From the NCBI GenBank assembly GCA_013824685.1, contig PNOG01000007.1:1-35163 (forward strand): 35,163 nucleotides of DNA, in the 5' to 3' direction. Numbering within the stretch: position 1 is the first letter of the stretch; each line of letters opens with the position of its first letter. The stretch comes from Coprothermobacter sp. GTDB lineage: Bacteria > Caldisericota > Caldisericia > Cryosericales > Cryosericaceae. Below the pieces are notes generated by a model, which had not been told where the DNA came from, did no database searches, and was given only the letters and a program-made list of their open reading frames with translations. A program made the position numbers and the translations under genes. Positions 1-8,008 of the stretch are shown piece after piece.

Positions 1-2
1 TG

Positions 3-131
3 GGCTGGCATCCCGCAGAGCTGCTGCTACAATGGACATGTGCCGCCTGGCGCAACATCACCGTCGGGTCGATGGCCGAAGGATTGGCCGTGTTTGCGAG
101 TGTGCTTGCCTTGTCGCTTGTCGTGCACTGA
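3..131 (+). CDS. C-terminal end of a membrane protein (5' end outside window)
   Basis: An open frame enters from the left edge and stops with TGA at 129-131. It gives 42 residues that end in a hydrophobic stretch (GLAVFASVLALSLVV) followed by a final His, which looks like the last transmembrane helix of a transporter. The next gene, glycerate kinase, starts 21 bases later behind a purine-rich ribosome site, so the two are probably co-transcribed. Glycerate kinases often sit next to GntP-type gluconate/glycerate permeases, and this tail could be one, but the visible part is too short to prove it. Confidence 0.5.
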   Translation, partial: GWHPAELLLQWTCAAWRNITVGSMAEGLAVFASVLALSLVVH

Positions 132-152
132 GCAGGCACGAAGGGGGTTGCC

Positions 153-1268
153 GTGGTGAAGGTACTTGTCAGCATGAACGCGTTCAAAGGAAGCATTTCC
201 ACGAAGGCCGCCACCGATGCCGTGGCTCTAGCGTTCGAGGGTGCCGGGTTTCAGGTCGAGAAGGTCTACCTTGCTGACGGTGGCGATGGGACCACCGATG
301 TTGCGGCAGCCCTGGGTGGACGCGTCGAATTCGTGAGCACCTTTGATCCCCTGATGCGCCCCATCGAGGCGCCCGTGGCGTGGCTTGGCCAGACGGCGGT
401 CATCGAGATGGCAAAGGCGTCTGGATGGGCGTTGATTGCCACGGAGGAACGGAATCCCATGCTGACGACCACATGGGGAACAGGCCTGCTCATCAGACAC
501 GCACTGGAGCACGGTGCGGACCGGATCGTCCTGGGCGTCGGCGGATCTGCCACGGTGGACGGTGGGCTCGGCATGCTGGCCGCGCTGGGTTTCAGCATCA
601 CCGACGAGGCGGGGAATGCCTCATGGCGGGGCGGTGAGGGACTAACCCGACTGGCTCGTATCGTGGCAAACCCGTCGGTGAAGCAGACCAGGCTGGTGGT
701 CGCCAGCGATGTGATCAATCCTCTGCTCGGCCCGACAGGCGCAGCGGCGGTGTTCGGTCCACAGAAGGGAGCCACGCCCGACATGGTGACACTGCTGGAG
801 AAGGGCCTGGAACGGCTGGCTGACATCACGCTGCAGACGACGGGCGTACGGATGCACGATATGCCTGGGGCTGGTGCCGCCGGCGGTGTCGGCGGCGCGG
901 CCGTCGCGTGGCTGGGCGGTCACCTGGAGCCAGGTGCCGAACTCTTCATGGACCTGGAGGACTTCGACGCCCGAGCTGTGGGATGTGACGTGCTCGTGAC
1001 CGGTGAGGGCAGCATTGATGCTCAGACAGTGTATGGCAAAGCCCCGGTTCGCGTGGCGCAGCGTTTCCGCAAGGCTTCGCCGGACGGGTTGACCGTGGCT
1101 ATCGCCGGGGCCGTGCGCGATCGGGCACAGGTCCGTGAGGCCGGCATCGACGTTTTTGTCACGATCCTCGACCGCCCCATGAGTGAACGCGAGGCCATGG
1201 AAAACGGGCGGGCCCTGCTGACACAGGCGGCCGCCGAGCTGGCGCATCTCCTGTCACTGAAGAAGTGA
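153..1268 (+). CDS. Glycerate kinase (glycerate 2-kinase family)
   Basis: This 371-residue protein is full length for the GlxK/GarK glycerate kinase family, which phosphorylates D-glycerate with ATP in the cytoplasm and links glycerate to glycolysis. The N-terminus carries the family motif around NAFKGSIS (residues 9-16). It is followed by ADGGDGTTD (about 41-49), the glycine-rich GVGGSATVDGG block (about 128-138), GAGAAGGVGGA (about 239-249) and TGEGSIDAQT near residue 290. The start is a GTG at 153, preceded by AAGGGGG at 141-147; a second GTG follows directly. The gene lies just downstream of a membrane-protein tail that may be the matching permease. No feature suggests truncation. Family assignment is secure; the 2- versus 3-phosphoglycerate product is known only from the family. 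Confidence 0.93.
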   Translation: MVKVLVSMNAFKGSISTKAATDAVALAFEGAGFQVEKVYLADGGDGTTDVAAALGGRVEFVSTFDPLMRPIEAPVAWLGQTAVIEMAKASGWALIATEERNPMLTTTWGTGLLIRHALEHGADRIVLGVGGSATVDGGLGMLAALGFSITDEAGNASWRGGEGLTRLARIVANPSVKQTRLVVASDVINPLLGPTGAAAVFGPQKGATPDMVTLLEKGLERLADITLQTTGVRMHDMPGAGAAGGVGGAAVAWLGGHLEPGAELFMDLEDFDARAVGCDVLVTGEGSIDAQTVYGKAPVRVAQRFRKASPDGLTVAIAGAVRDRAQVREAGIDVFVTILDRPMSEREAMENGRALLTQAAAELAHLLSLKK

Positions 1269-1319
1269 TGCTTGACTGTTCTGCGATATACTGAGGGCAC
1301 TCTCGATCTGGAGGTACAG

Positions 1320-1472
1320 ATGAAGACAGTCGGCGATACGCTTCCACCTTTTGAATTGCAGGACCAGAATGGTGAGGCGGTACGGGACTCCGACCTGCGG
1401 GGCCACTGGACGGTGCTGTACTGCTATCCCAGAGACATGACGCCAGGATGCTCGCAGGAGGCGCTTGTATGA
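1320..1472 (+). pseudogene. Truncated BCP/PrxQ-type peroxiredoxin (N-terminal third only)
   Basis: The frame begins ATG AAG behind a good ribosome site (GGAGG at 1310-1314) and encodes the N-terminal part of a bacterioferritin-comigratory/PrxQ peroxiredoxin. It has the DTLPPFELQDQNGE opening and the peroxidatic-cysteine region YCYPRDMTPGCSQEA. After that it adds Leu-Val and stops, giving 50 residues where the family has about 150. The thioredoxin fold cannot form from this piece. A possible -10 (TATACT, 1287-1292) is present without a good -35. The stop TGA overlaps the ATG of the following 2TM gene (ATGA, 1469-1472), whose ribosome site lies inside the stub. It is probably the scar of a deletion that removed the rest of the gene; a retained short coupling ORF is the alternative. 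Confidence 0.75.
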
Positions 1473-1771
1473 CCGAGCTCGAGGAGTACCAGAAGGCGAG
1501 AGACAGGGTCCAGGAGGTCAAGGGCTTCTATGCCCACGCGGCCATGTATCTGGTGGCCAACGTGGCTCTGGCCGTCTTGAACCTTGTCACGCTCAGAAAG
1601 AACGACGGCATCATCTGGTTTATCTGGCCGCTTATCGGATGGGGCATCGCTCTCGCGGTGCATGCCATCTCGGTCTATGGCATCGGGCAGTTCCTGGGCA
1701 GGGACTGGGAACAGCACCAGATCCAGCAGGAGCTCGACCGCCGACACAACGAACCTCCAGACGAGACCTGA
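1469..1771 (+). CDS. 2TM-domain small membrane protein
   Basis: This 100-residue protein begins MTELEEYQKARDRVQEVKGF. It has a short charged helix, then two hydrophobic segments (about residues 24-42, and 49-70 containing IIWFIWPLIGWGIALAVHAI), then a charged tail. This is the layout of the 2TM domain family (PF13239), a small inner-membrane domain often seen alone or fused to histidine kinases; no biochemical role is known. The start at 1469 is preferred over an in-frame ATG at 1448 because AGGAGG lies at 1456-1461 and because it gives an ATGA overlap with the peroxiredoxin stub. It is probably translated from the promoter that once served the peroxiredoxin gene. Confidence 0.8.
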   Translation: MTELEEYQKARDRVQEVKGFYAHAAMYLVANVALAVLNLVTLRKNDGIIWFIWPLIGWGIALAVHAISVYGIGQFLGRDWEQHQIQQELDRRHNEPPDET

Positions 1772-1839
1772 CACGCCGGCCGCGACACGCGTCCCTCCCC
1801 ATCATTCCGGCAAGAATGGGATGCGAACCCTTCCGGTTT

Positions 1840-1949
1840 CCGTCATTCCCGCGAAGGCGGGAATCCAGTCTGTCCCCTTGCGACGGACAGTTCTTCGTCT
1901 CAGGTGGTGAACTTACCACGCAGGGCGGAATTACCAGCTGACCCCATAT
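1840..1949 (+). repeat. Composite repeat, copy A (plus orientation, about 110 bp)
   Basis: The left part is a 29-bp imperfect palindrome, CCGTCATTCCCGCGAAG followed by GCGGGAATCCAG (1840-1868). About 64 bases later comes a right part ending ACCAGCTGACCCCATAT (1933-1949). The intervening bases, including TCTCAGGTG and CTGAAC-like words, are recognisably shared with the inverted copy at 7425-7533, so the whole unit is one element and not two chance motifs. It lies in the gap between the 2TM gene and the DUF1801 gene. No ORF or transposase is in it. It resembles REP/MITE-like elements. Confidence 0.8.
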
Positions 1950-1969
1950 CCAGGTATCCTACGCCCTCT

Positions 1970-2019
1970 CCGTCATTCCCGCGCTTCTTTCCGTCATTCC
2001 CGCGAAGGCGGGAATCCAG
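1970..2019 (+). repeat. Partial and complete copies of the 29-bp repeat palindrome
   Basis: A half copy (CCGTCATTCCCGCG, 1970-1983) is followed seven bases later by a complete 29-bp copy (1991-2019) identical to the left part of the composite repeat at 1840-1868. The right part of the composite element is absent here. G+C drops just downstream, so this cluster marks the left border of an AT-rich island. Confidence 0.8.
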
Positions 2020-2136
2020 CTCTATTGCTGGGAGAGCTTTGGAGCCGTCCTGAGAATGTCAGGTCCGAGGTGCTTTGCATCTTGAACTCAAAGTGGTAGT
2101 GAGCCTGAGGGCTTGGAGAATGCAAAAGGAGAAGCC

Positions 2137-2511
2137 ATGGACAAGAACAAGAATACCTCCAATTCAGTTGACGAGTACATTTCGAAGTTTCCAAATGAAG
2201 TTCAAGGAATACTCAAAGTGCTGAGAGAAGTCATAAAGAGGGCTGCACCAGATGCAGAAGGAAGGATAAGCTATCAGATGCCTACCTTTGTGTTACGCGG
2301 AAATCTGGTTCATTTTGCTGCTTATAGAAGGCACATAGACCTTTATCCAACTCCAAGTGGCATTGAAGCGTTTAGACTCGAACTGTCGCAATATAAGGGT
2401 GCAAAAGGTTCAGTACAATTTCCAATAGACAAGCCTCCACCGTATGAGTTGATAAGCAAGATCGTCAAGTTCAGGGTTGCCGAGAATATCAGCTTGCTGA
2501 AGAGAAACTGA
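2137..2511 (+). CDS. DUF1801 / YdhG-like small protein
   Basis: The product is 124 residues with the DUF1801 pattern: an N-terminal VDEYISKFPNEVQGILKVLR helix, then the APDAEGRISYQMPTFVL segment, then LVHFAAYRRHIDLYPTPSG and a C-terminal helix. The family includes the B. subtilis YdhG/Fra iron-chaperone fold; many members have no assigned role. The ATG at 2137 is chosen because AAAGGAGAAG precedes it; the upstream in-frame ATG at 2113 has its purines too close. The gene and its flanks are clearly AT-richer, with A/T third positions, than neighbouring genes, and the region is bordered by repeats. This points to recent acquisition. Confidence 0.82.
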   Translation: MDKNKNTSNSVDEYISKFPNEVQGILKVLREVIKRAAPDAEGRISYQMPTFVLRGNLVHFAAYRRHIDLYPTPSGIEAFRLELSQYKGAKGSVQFPIDKPPPYELISKIVKFRVAENISLLKRN

Positions 2512-2521
2512 AGAAGAAGGT

Positions 2522-2686
2522 GTCAAAACGGTAGGCTTCAACCCTTTCCCAAGTAGTGAGACAGCGAATCTCATTCTGAGGAGAATGGACTGGAACGATG
2601 TCAATGATCTATTCGAAATGAGAGATGATCAACGAATGAACATGCGGATAGGCCCATGTAGCATTGCCCGCCAAATTGCCAGCTGA
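2522..2686 (+). pseudogene. GNAT acetyltransferase N-terminal remnant cut by the repeat
   Basis: The frame reads ...SSETANLILRRMDWNDVNDL followed by FEMRDDQRMNMRIG. This is the usual opening of a RimJ/RimL-type GNAT acetyltransferase, where the first beta strand 'LxLR' is followed by 'D..DLFE.R.D'. After about 45 residues it runs into a copy of the repeat word CCAGCTGACCCCATAT, and the stop TGA at 2684-2686 lies inside that word. The acetyl-CoA binding region is missing. No convincing start codon is present upstream, and the base composition matches the adjacent DUF1801 gene, so both probably arrived together. Confidence 0.6.
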
Positions 2687-2694
2687 CCCCATAT
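2678..2694 (+). repeat. Right-end word of the composite repeat (solo copy)
   Basis: GCCAGCTGACCCCATAT differs from the other two plus-strand copies only in its first base. It occurs here without the 29-bp palindrome and sits exactly at the break in the GNAT remnant. Confidence 0.7.
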
Positions 2695-2724
2695 CGCAGG
2701 AACCGTCGCAGAATGTTACACCCT

Positions 2725-2807
2725 CCGTCATTCCCGCGAAGGCGGGAATCCAGTCTTGGCCAGGCGTACTTACCACTGGGGCGTGTAACTACCAGCTGAC
2801 CCCATAT
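2725..2807 (+). repeat. Composite repeat, copy C (plus orientation, shortened)
   Basis: A complete 29-bp palindrome (2725-2753, identical to 1840-1868) is followed after a shorter spacer by TACTTACCACTGGGGCGTGT and the right-end word ACCAGCTGACCCCATAT (2791-2807). It is about 27 bases shorter than copies A and D, with the loss in the middle. It ends 35 bases from the stop of the first DUF2207 gene and forms one boundary of the DUF2207-lemA cluster. Confidence 0.8.
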
Positions 2808-2842
2808 CGTCCATTGTGGCAGTTCTCGCAAGAAGCTGGGCT

Positions 2843-4588
2843 CTACCAGCCACCACCTCCGCCTCCACCGCCTCCACCGCCGCTGAACCCACCACCTCCA
2901 CCACCCAGGCCGGAATTGCTGCCAGGGGCGACCGCTGAGGCGCTGATGACGTTGTTGAACCCGTTCCCGATGCTACTGGCAAACGCTGCCGGGTTGACAG
3001 GGTTCCAGTACATGCCATAGTACCAGACGGGTGCATACGGGCGTCCCTCCGCGGCCATGCGGGCGAACACGCTGGCAAACTGGTTGGACCAGCGCTGCTC
3101 CACATCCAGTGCAAGGGCATAGGGCAGGAACTTCTCGAACATCTCCGGGGTGCGCTCGGGCGGGTTCATCAGGTTCATGCGGTCCTTTTCGGTCACGGAA
3201 AGGAACAGCTTGAACCCTTCAATCTCGTTCATCAGCTTGCGTCCCGCAGCGGTGTATGACTTGAGCGCGACGCCGAATACGACGCCCATGACGGCGAGCG
3301 CTGCGATGACGACTACGGGCGCGACAAACTGCGCCGCCGACCCGGAGAAGGACAGGAAGACGGTGAGCAGGGCTACGGCCACCGAGATGAGGATGCCGAT
3401 GACCAAGTGTCCGAGGTTGCTGACGAAGAACCTCGGCTGGTAGTCGGCTTCCAGGGGCTTCTTGTTTGCGATGATCGCGCGCTGGATGTCTTCGGCGTCT
3501 TCCCGTTCGAAGTCTGCGCGCGCGCTCGTCCCGAGGAGGACTCCGGCAAGAGCGAGCTCGTCATCGGACAGGACAGTCTCGGGAGCTGTGTCCCGCTCGA
3601 TCCAGTACTTGCGGCGTTCCTGATGGATACTGACGTATCGTTTGACTGCCATGTCGATGAGCGCAGCGGTGAAGGTCTTGCTGTCGTGTGCCATATGCGA
3701 CAGGTACCGGGCGCCTCCGGGGGACATCCCTTCCGGCGGTGCAAAGTGTGCAAAGATCGTGCCGCGGTCGGGATCCTTGCCAAACCGGTACCACGCGGTC
3801 ATGTAGTAGAGGAAGACCGCCAGCAGACCGATGAGACCGACGATGAGGGCGCTGTTGTCGCGGAGGAACCAGCCTAGCCGCATTGCGGCGCTCGGCGTCG
3901 TCGCATACCCCTTGGGCCAGCCGACCGCGATGGTCAGGCCTTCGCCAGGGTTGAGGACGGAGGTCGTGACGAACGTCGGGGTGCCATCTGTGCCTTGTGT
4001 CGTCGTCACGGCGCTGGTCGTCGAGCCGGGGACACCCGTGTAGGCGCTGAGACCGGTGATCTTCGCGGCAGCGCCTGCGGGCAGTGTCACGGTCGCAGAC
4101 GCACGCTCAATGGGAAAGACCCAGCCGCTTCCGGTCACGTTCCAGTACAGCTCGTCATGGTCGGCGAAGTAGCCCAGCTCACGGTCCACGCTGAACCGCA
4201 GCGCCCAGGTGTGTTCACCGGGCTCAATGAGGGTGTCGGCGCTTCCGATCTTCACACGCTTGCCATTGGCCCGGTTCTCCACAGTGTACGGCTCGGTCCG
4301 CCCGTCCCGCTGAACTCCCAGGACGCGGAAGTCGATGACAAGGCGGCCACCCGTTCGAGCGTTGGAGTAAATCGTCGGAAAGTCATAGTAGATGCCGTGC
4401 TGGATCTGATCGCCGGTCACGATGGCCCTGATGATGTTCTCAACGCGCATCGACCCATCCTGGCCGACCGTGATTGCACTGTCGAAACTGGTGATACGTT
4501 CCTGTTCGGCCAGGGCCAGTCCCGGGATGGCCAGGAGGAATACGGTCGCCAGCACGACGGCTAGGGTCAGCAGCCTACACGTTCTCAT
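2843..4588 (-). CDS. DUF2207 membrane protein with Gly-rich C-terminus (copy 1)
   Basis: The 581-residue protein starts with a signal peptide (MRTCRLLTLAVVLATVFLLA, cleavage near ALA-EQ). An extracytoplasmic DUF2207 domain follows, with typical words FDSAITVGQDGSMRVENI, GIYYDFPTIY and DELYWNVTGSGWVFPIE. After a single membrane segment near residue 260 come FGKDPDRGTI, FAPPEGMSPGGARYL, a cytoplasmic region, a second pair of membrane segments (about 400-450) and a tail of nearly pure glycine ending GGGGGGW. The start at 4588 follows AAAGGAGCAC. An almost identical architecture is encoded next to it (4751-6736). DUF2207 proteins commonly neighbour lemA, as here; their function is unknown. The glycine tail may mediate assembly or surface contacts (inference). 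Confidence 0.9.
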   Translation of the reverse strand: MRTCRLLTLAVVLATVFLLAIPGLALAEQERITSFDSAITVGQDGSMRVENIIRAIVTGDQIQHGIYYDFPTIYSNARTGGRLVIDFRVLGVQRDGRTEPYTVENRANGKRVKIGSADTLIEPGEHTWALRFSVDRELGYFADHDELYWNVTGSGWVFPIERASATVTLPAGAAAKITGLSAYTGVPGSTTSAVTTTQGTDGTPTFVTTSVLNPGEGLTIAVGWPKGYATTPSAAMRLGWFLRDNSALIVGLIGLLAVFLYYMTAWYRFGKDPDRGTIFAHFAPPEGMSPGGARYLSHMAHDSKTFTAALIDMAVKRYVSIHQERRKYWIERDTAPETVLSDDELALAGVLLGTSARADFEREDAEDIQRAIIANKKPLEADYQPRFFVSNLGHLVIGILISVAVALLTVFLSFSGSAAQFVAPVVVIAALAVMGVVFGVALKSYTAAGRKLMNEIEGFKLFLSVTEKDRMNLMNPPERTPEMFEKFLPYALALDVEQRWSNQFASVFARMAAEGRPYAPVWYYGMYWNPVNPAAFASSIGNGFNNVISASAVAPGSNSGLGGGGGGFSGGGGGGGGGGGW

Positions 4589-4750
4589 GTGTGCTCCTTT
4601 CAGTTTCTTGATTCGACAGGCACCATGGTGCAGTCGACGACGGCACTTCAGCGCCATATCGCGGCAGAAGCCATCCTCCGTTTGACAGTGTCACGGAACT
4701 GCTCTACCACTCCTCCTGGGCGCCCAGTGTCAGGGCACGCGGAGAGCGGA

Positions 4751-6736
4751 CTACCATCCCCCTCCACCCCCTCCACCACCCCCGCCACCGGAGCCACCAC
4801 CCCCTCCACCGCCCCCACCACCACTGCTGCTGAACCCGGAGCTTGTTCCTGGAGCCACCAAGGAAGCGGCGATTGCGGACGCAAATGCCCCTGACAGCGA
4901 CGAGCCGAGTGTCGAGAAGCCGGTGGAGTGCCAGGTTTCACCGGAGAACCACACCGGCTGGTACGTCGGTTGACCGGACGCGTCAGTGCGTTCGAGGACG
5001 TCAGCGAAGTTCTCGCTCCACTGCTGCTCGACGTCGAGGGCCAGCGCATAGGGCAGGTACCGCTCGAAGGTTTCGGGCGTGTGGTCGACGGGGGTCAGCA
5101 TGTTCATGCGGTCCTTCTCGGCAACGCTGAGGTACAGGCGGAACCCGTCGATCTGGTCCAGGACATGCCGCCCCTTCGGTGTATAGGCGCGCAGGAGACG
5201 GAAGAAAATCACATCGATGGCCGCCGTCACGAAGACCAGTGCCAGGAGCAGGGGCCCCGCTATTACCACGAACGCGATCGTGCCGATGAGCTCACCCAGC
5301 AGAAACGGTATGGCGAAGAGCGTGAGACCAAGTGCTCCTGGGAGCTTGAGCATCCGCTTTCCCAACGTGTCTGTCGACCGTCCACGCCATGACGCGACGA
5401 TCTGGGCAACCAGCGCCGCGACCCCGAACGTCCATATCGACAGCCAGAACGACATGAACAGGAACCCGAAGACCCTCTCTGGCTGCGTCGTGCCCAGGAG
5501 GCCGGTAGCGACGATTCCCGCAATGGAGAGAGCGACGCCTGTCGCCGCGTAGCGCACGTTCGTGACGAAGTACCCCTTGCCATACGCCTTTCGCAGAGCC
5601 TGCTCAAGTGCCTTGCGGACGGCCTGAACGCGGCCATGTGCGCTCTGCCTGAAGGCAAGCCGCGTCTTCGAGCGGCCTTCGAACAGCTCCTGCAGGAGTT
5701 CGATCTCGTCGGGGAGAAGGCCAGACGGTGCGGCACCGGTCGTATCTACCGCAAACGAGCCGTCCTTGCCCTGTGAGATGACCAGTGCTCCCTTGACTGC
5801 CAGCCCCGTTATTGCGGCTGACAGTCCTTTGGTGTCGGGCCCCATGAGCCGAAGATACCGTATTGCCGCAGGGCTGAGTCCCTCTGGTGGTGCAAACTGC
5901 GGAACGATGGTTCCACGCCGGGGATCACGGCCGACGCGCAGCCAGGTGAGCAGGTAGTAGAGCAGGAGGCCGAGGGTCGCCAGGGTGGCGATGCCGAGCC
6001 CTCGGTTGTCCCGTAGCCACCACAGCAGAGTCTGGAGCGATGATGGTGGAACCACGAAGCCCTTGGGCCACCCGACGACGACGCTCAGGCCCTCGAAGCG
6101 TGCGAGCGGGGCCGTCGTCGTGAACACAGGGTTCCCGCTCTCGTCGCGCGACATCGCGTAGTCCGTGCCCGTTGCGCCCTGTGGACCGGTATAGGCAGTA
6201 AGTCCGGTGATCTGCTGCCACGCGGTTCCGGGCAGGATGACGGTACAGCCGGCACGGTCGATGGGGAACTCCCAGCCGTTTCCCGTCACGTTCCAGAACA
6301 GCTCGTCATGGTTATCGAAGAACCCCAGCTGGCGGTCGGAGGAGTACGTGAACACATAGGTGTGCTCACCAGGTTCCAGGTCCACAGAACTGGACCCGAA
6401 ATAGACCCGGACACCATTCGTCTGCCGGGTCGCATGCCATGGTTCAGTCGAGCCGTCCCGCACGAGGCTGAGGACCTGGAAGGCGACCCGCACGGGTGCA
6501 CGCCCCGGGTTCGTGTAGGCGGTGGGGAAGTCACGGTACAGGCCATGCTGGATGGTGATCCCTGCCGAGACGAAGTGAATTGTCTCCTGGACGGTCATCG
6601 TCGAGTCGGCATGGACAGTGACGACGCTGTCAAACGACAGGATGCACTCTGCTTCGGCAGCCCCCACCCTGTCCACAGGGGACAGGACCAGGAGGGCTGT
6701 CATCAGCACGAGAACAGTACAGGCGAGCTTCTTCAT
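4751..6736 (-). CDS. DUF2207 membrane protein with Gly-rich C-terminus (copy 2)
   Basis: This 661-residue protein is a paralogue of the next gene. It has a signal peptide ([19 protein letters not shown]), an extracytoplasmic DUF2207 region with [29 protein letters not shown] and [17 protein letters not shown], then a membrane helix, [15 protein letters not shown], and further hydrophobic segments (about residues 415-520, longer than in copy 1). It ends in a Gly/Ser-rich tail finishing GGGGGGW. The start is taken as the Met-Lys-Lys at 6736; an alternative ATG at 6754 adds six residues. Neither has a strong ribosome site, so coupling to lemA, which ends 28 bases upstream, is likely. The gap to copy 1 (4589-4750) holds no gene. 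The tandem pair arose by duplication and has diverged. Confidence 0.9.
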   Translation of the reverse strand: MKKLACTVLVLMTALLVLSPVDRVGAAEAECILSFDSVVTVHADSTMTVQETIHFVSAGITIQHGLYRDFPTAYTNPGRAPVRVAFQVLSLVRDGSTEPWHATRQTNGVRVYFGSSSVDLEPGEHTYVFTYSSDRQLGFFDNHDELFWNVTGNGWEFPIDRAGCTVILPGTAWQQITGLTAYTGPQGATGTDYAMSRDESGNPVFTTTAPLARFEGLSVVVGWPKGFVVPPSSLQTLLWWLRDNRGLGIATLATLGLLLYYLLTWLRVGRDPRRGTIVPQFAPPEGLSPAAIRYLRLMGPDTKGLSAAITGLAVKGALVISQGKDGSFAVDTTGAAPSGLLPDEIELLQELFEGRSKTRLAFRQSAHGRVQAVRKALEQALRKAYGKGYFVTNVRYAATGVALSIAGIVATGLLGTTQPERVFGFLFMSFWLSIWTFGVAALVAQIVASWRGRSTDTLGKRMLKLPGALGLTLFAIPFLLGELIGTIAFVVIAGPLLLALVFVTAAIDVIFFRLLRAYTPKGRHVLDQIDGFRLYLSVAEKDRMNMLTPVDHTPETFERYLPYALALDVEQQWSENFADVLERTDASGQPTYQPVWFSGETWHSTGFSTLGSSLSGAFASAIAASLVAPGTSSGFSSSGGGGGGGGGGSGGGGGGGGGGGW

Positions 6737-6764
6737 GGCCGGCGCCTGACGCATGAACGGACTG

Positions 6765-7325
6765 CTACTTGTTGTCGAACGAGACCTTTGGTGATTCACG
6801 CTCCTCGGCGCCATTCAGCTCGAAGAACTCAGCTTTCTTGAAACCGAACATGTTTGCGACGAAGACGGAAGGGAACGTCTCGCACATGATGTTGTAGTCC
6901 CGTACCGTGCCATTGTAGTATCGGCGGGACATCTGGATCTGGTCCTCCAGGTCCGCAAGCTTCGCCTGCAGGTCGAGGAAGTTGGTGTTTGACTTGAGGT
7001 CGGGGTAGGCTTCGGCGACGGCGAACAGGGTCTTCAGGGTCGCAGTCAGCTGATTCTCAGCCGCGGCCTTGTCAGCGACGCCGGTTGCCCCCATGGCGCG
7101 GGAGCGCATTTCGGTGACCTCGGTGAAGACCTTTTCCTCGTGACCGGCAAACCCCTTGACCGTCTCGACAAGATTCGGGATGAGGTCATAGCGGCGCTTC
7201 AGCTGGACGTCCATGCCTGACCAGGCTTCGTCCTTCATCGTACGTTTGCGGACGAGCTGGTTGTAGATGCCGATGAGCCATACGACCAAGAGAGCAATGA
7301 CTCCAAGAGCGATTAGCCAAGGCAT
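6765..7325 (-). CDS. lemA: LemA family membrane protein
   Basis: The product is 186 residues with one N-terminal membrane helix ([20 protein letters not shown]) followed by the LemA helical domain. Signature stretches are [60 protein letters not shown] and [12 protein letters not shown]. Length and topology match the family (about 180-200 residues, N-out, cytoplasmic-membrane anchored). A strong AGGAGG lies a few bases before the ATG at 7325. It is the first gene of a three-gene minus-strand unit with two DUF2207 proteins, an arrangement seen in many bacteria; the shared function is not established. Family identity is very secure. Confidence 0.96.
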   Translation of the reverse strand: MPWLIALGVIALLVVWLIGIYNQLVRKRTMKDEAWSGMDVQLKRRYDLIPNLVETVKGFAGHEEKVFTEVTEMRSRAMGATGVADKAAAENQLTATLKTLFAVAEAYPDLKSNTNFLDLQAKLADLEDQIQMSRRYYNGTVRDYNIMCETFPSVFVANMFGFKKAEFFELNGAEERESPKVSFDNK

Positions 7326-7424
7326 TGTGTTCCTCCTTTTGCGGATAGCGGAAATACAGTGTCGCCCAATACTGCCAGGCGCCTGTCCATAGTGTAGAGA
7401 AAACCGTGCATATGCAAAAGTGCT

Positions 7425-7533
7425 ATGGGATCAGCTGGTAATTACCGCCCGATGTGGGAAGTTCAGCACCTGAGACAGAGAGCTGTGTGTCACAAGGGAA
7501 CAGGATGGATTCCCGCTTTCGCGGGAATGACGG
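7425..7533 (-). repeat. Composite repeat, copy D (inverted orientation)
   Basis: Read on the minus strand this copy begins with the 29-bp palindrome (7505-7533, two differences from the others) and ends with ACCAGCTGATCCCAT (7425-7439 region). Its middle matches copy A (words CTCAGGTG, TGAACTT, GGGCGG, AATTACCAGCTGA). It lies about 100 bases upstream of lemA, in inverted orientation relative to copy C at 2725-2807. The remainder of the 286-base gap between lemA and the DUF952 gene shows no gene. Confidence 0.8.
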
Positions 7534-7611
7534 AGGAAGACGCTTTTCACATGGGCTGGTTCTGTAACCTCAGCAGGAAATGGAAGTGAAGGATGACAGA
7601 ATACTGCTGGT

Positions 7612-7977
7612 CTAGAGGTCTGTGGCTGGAAAGTCGTCCCTGTCCTCGGGCATGTCCGCTGGTAGCTGGAACGTGCCGTCCCCTTCGCACGGGAACGGGA
7701 CTGCTGCTACGACAGCAGACGCGTTGAGAGGGCCGTAGATGTGGGGGTAATAGAGTCCGTCAGACGGTTCCCAGAGCGTTTCCGCGTCGAGCAACTTCTG
7801 GCTGATGCACAGGAGCAGCAGACCGTGCCTGCCATGGTAGTGACGGTTCGCAACGTCCGTGACCTGTTCCAGCGCCGCGCAGTGGATGAAGCCGTCGTTC
7901 GCGTAGGTTTCGGGGACGTACTCCCCCCCGAGCAGCGCCTGCTGCCACAGGTCTTCGGTTTCGATGTGATAGATCAT
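7612..7977 (-). CDS. DUF952 family protein
   Basis: This 121-residue soluble protein matches the DUF952 layout. It opens MIYHIETEDLWQQALLGGEY, then has NDGFIHCAALEQVTDVANRH, then LLLLCISQKLLDAETLWEPS and a closing YYPHIYGPLNASAVVAAVPF. The family resembles glutathione-S-transferase- or ADP-ribosyltransferase-associated small proteins and has no firm biochemical assignment. GGAGGAAGAAA precedes the ATG at 7977. The gene begins 31 bases after the stop of the Nim-like gene on the same strand, so the two form an operon. Confidence 0.88.
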   Translation of the reverse strand: MIYHIETEDLWQQALLGGEYVPETYANDGFIHCAALEQVTDVANRHYHGRHGLLLLCISQKLLDAETLWEPSDGLYYPHIYGPLNASAVVAAVPFPCEGDGTFQLPADMPEDRDDFPATDL

Positions 7978-8008
7978 CGCGTTTCTTCCTCCAGCCAGGA
8001 ATGTGTCG

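Noticed and set aside
1272-1292. TTGACT ... TATACT as a promoter for the peroxiredoxin stub
   Set aside because: The spacing is only 9 bases; only the TATACT may serve as a -10.
1840-2807. CRISPR array suggested by repeated 29-bp units
   Set aside because: Spacing is irregular, the units are palindromic with paired end words, one copy is far away and inverted, and no cas gene is present.
2664-3020. Plus-strand frame encoding long polyproline runs
   Set aside because: It is the antisense of the glycine tail of the DUF2207 gene (GGC/GGT codons read as proline) and runs through a repeat copy; no ribosome site.
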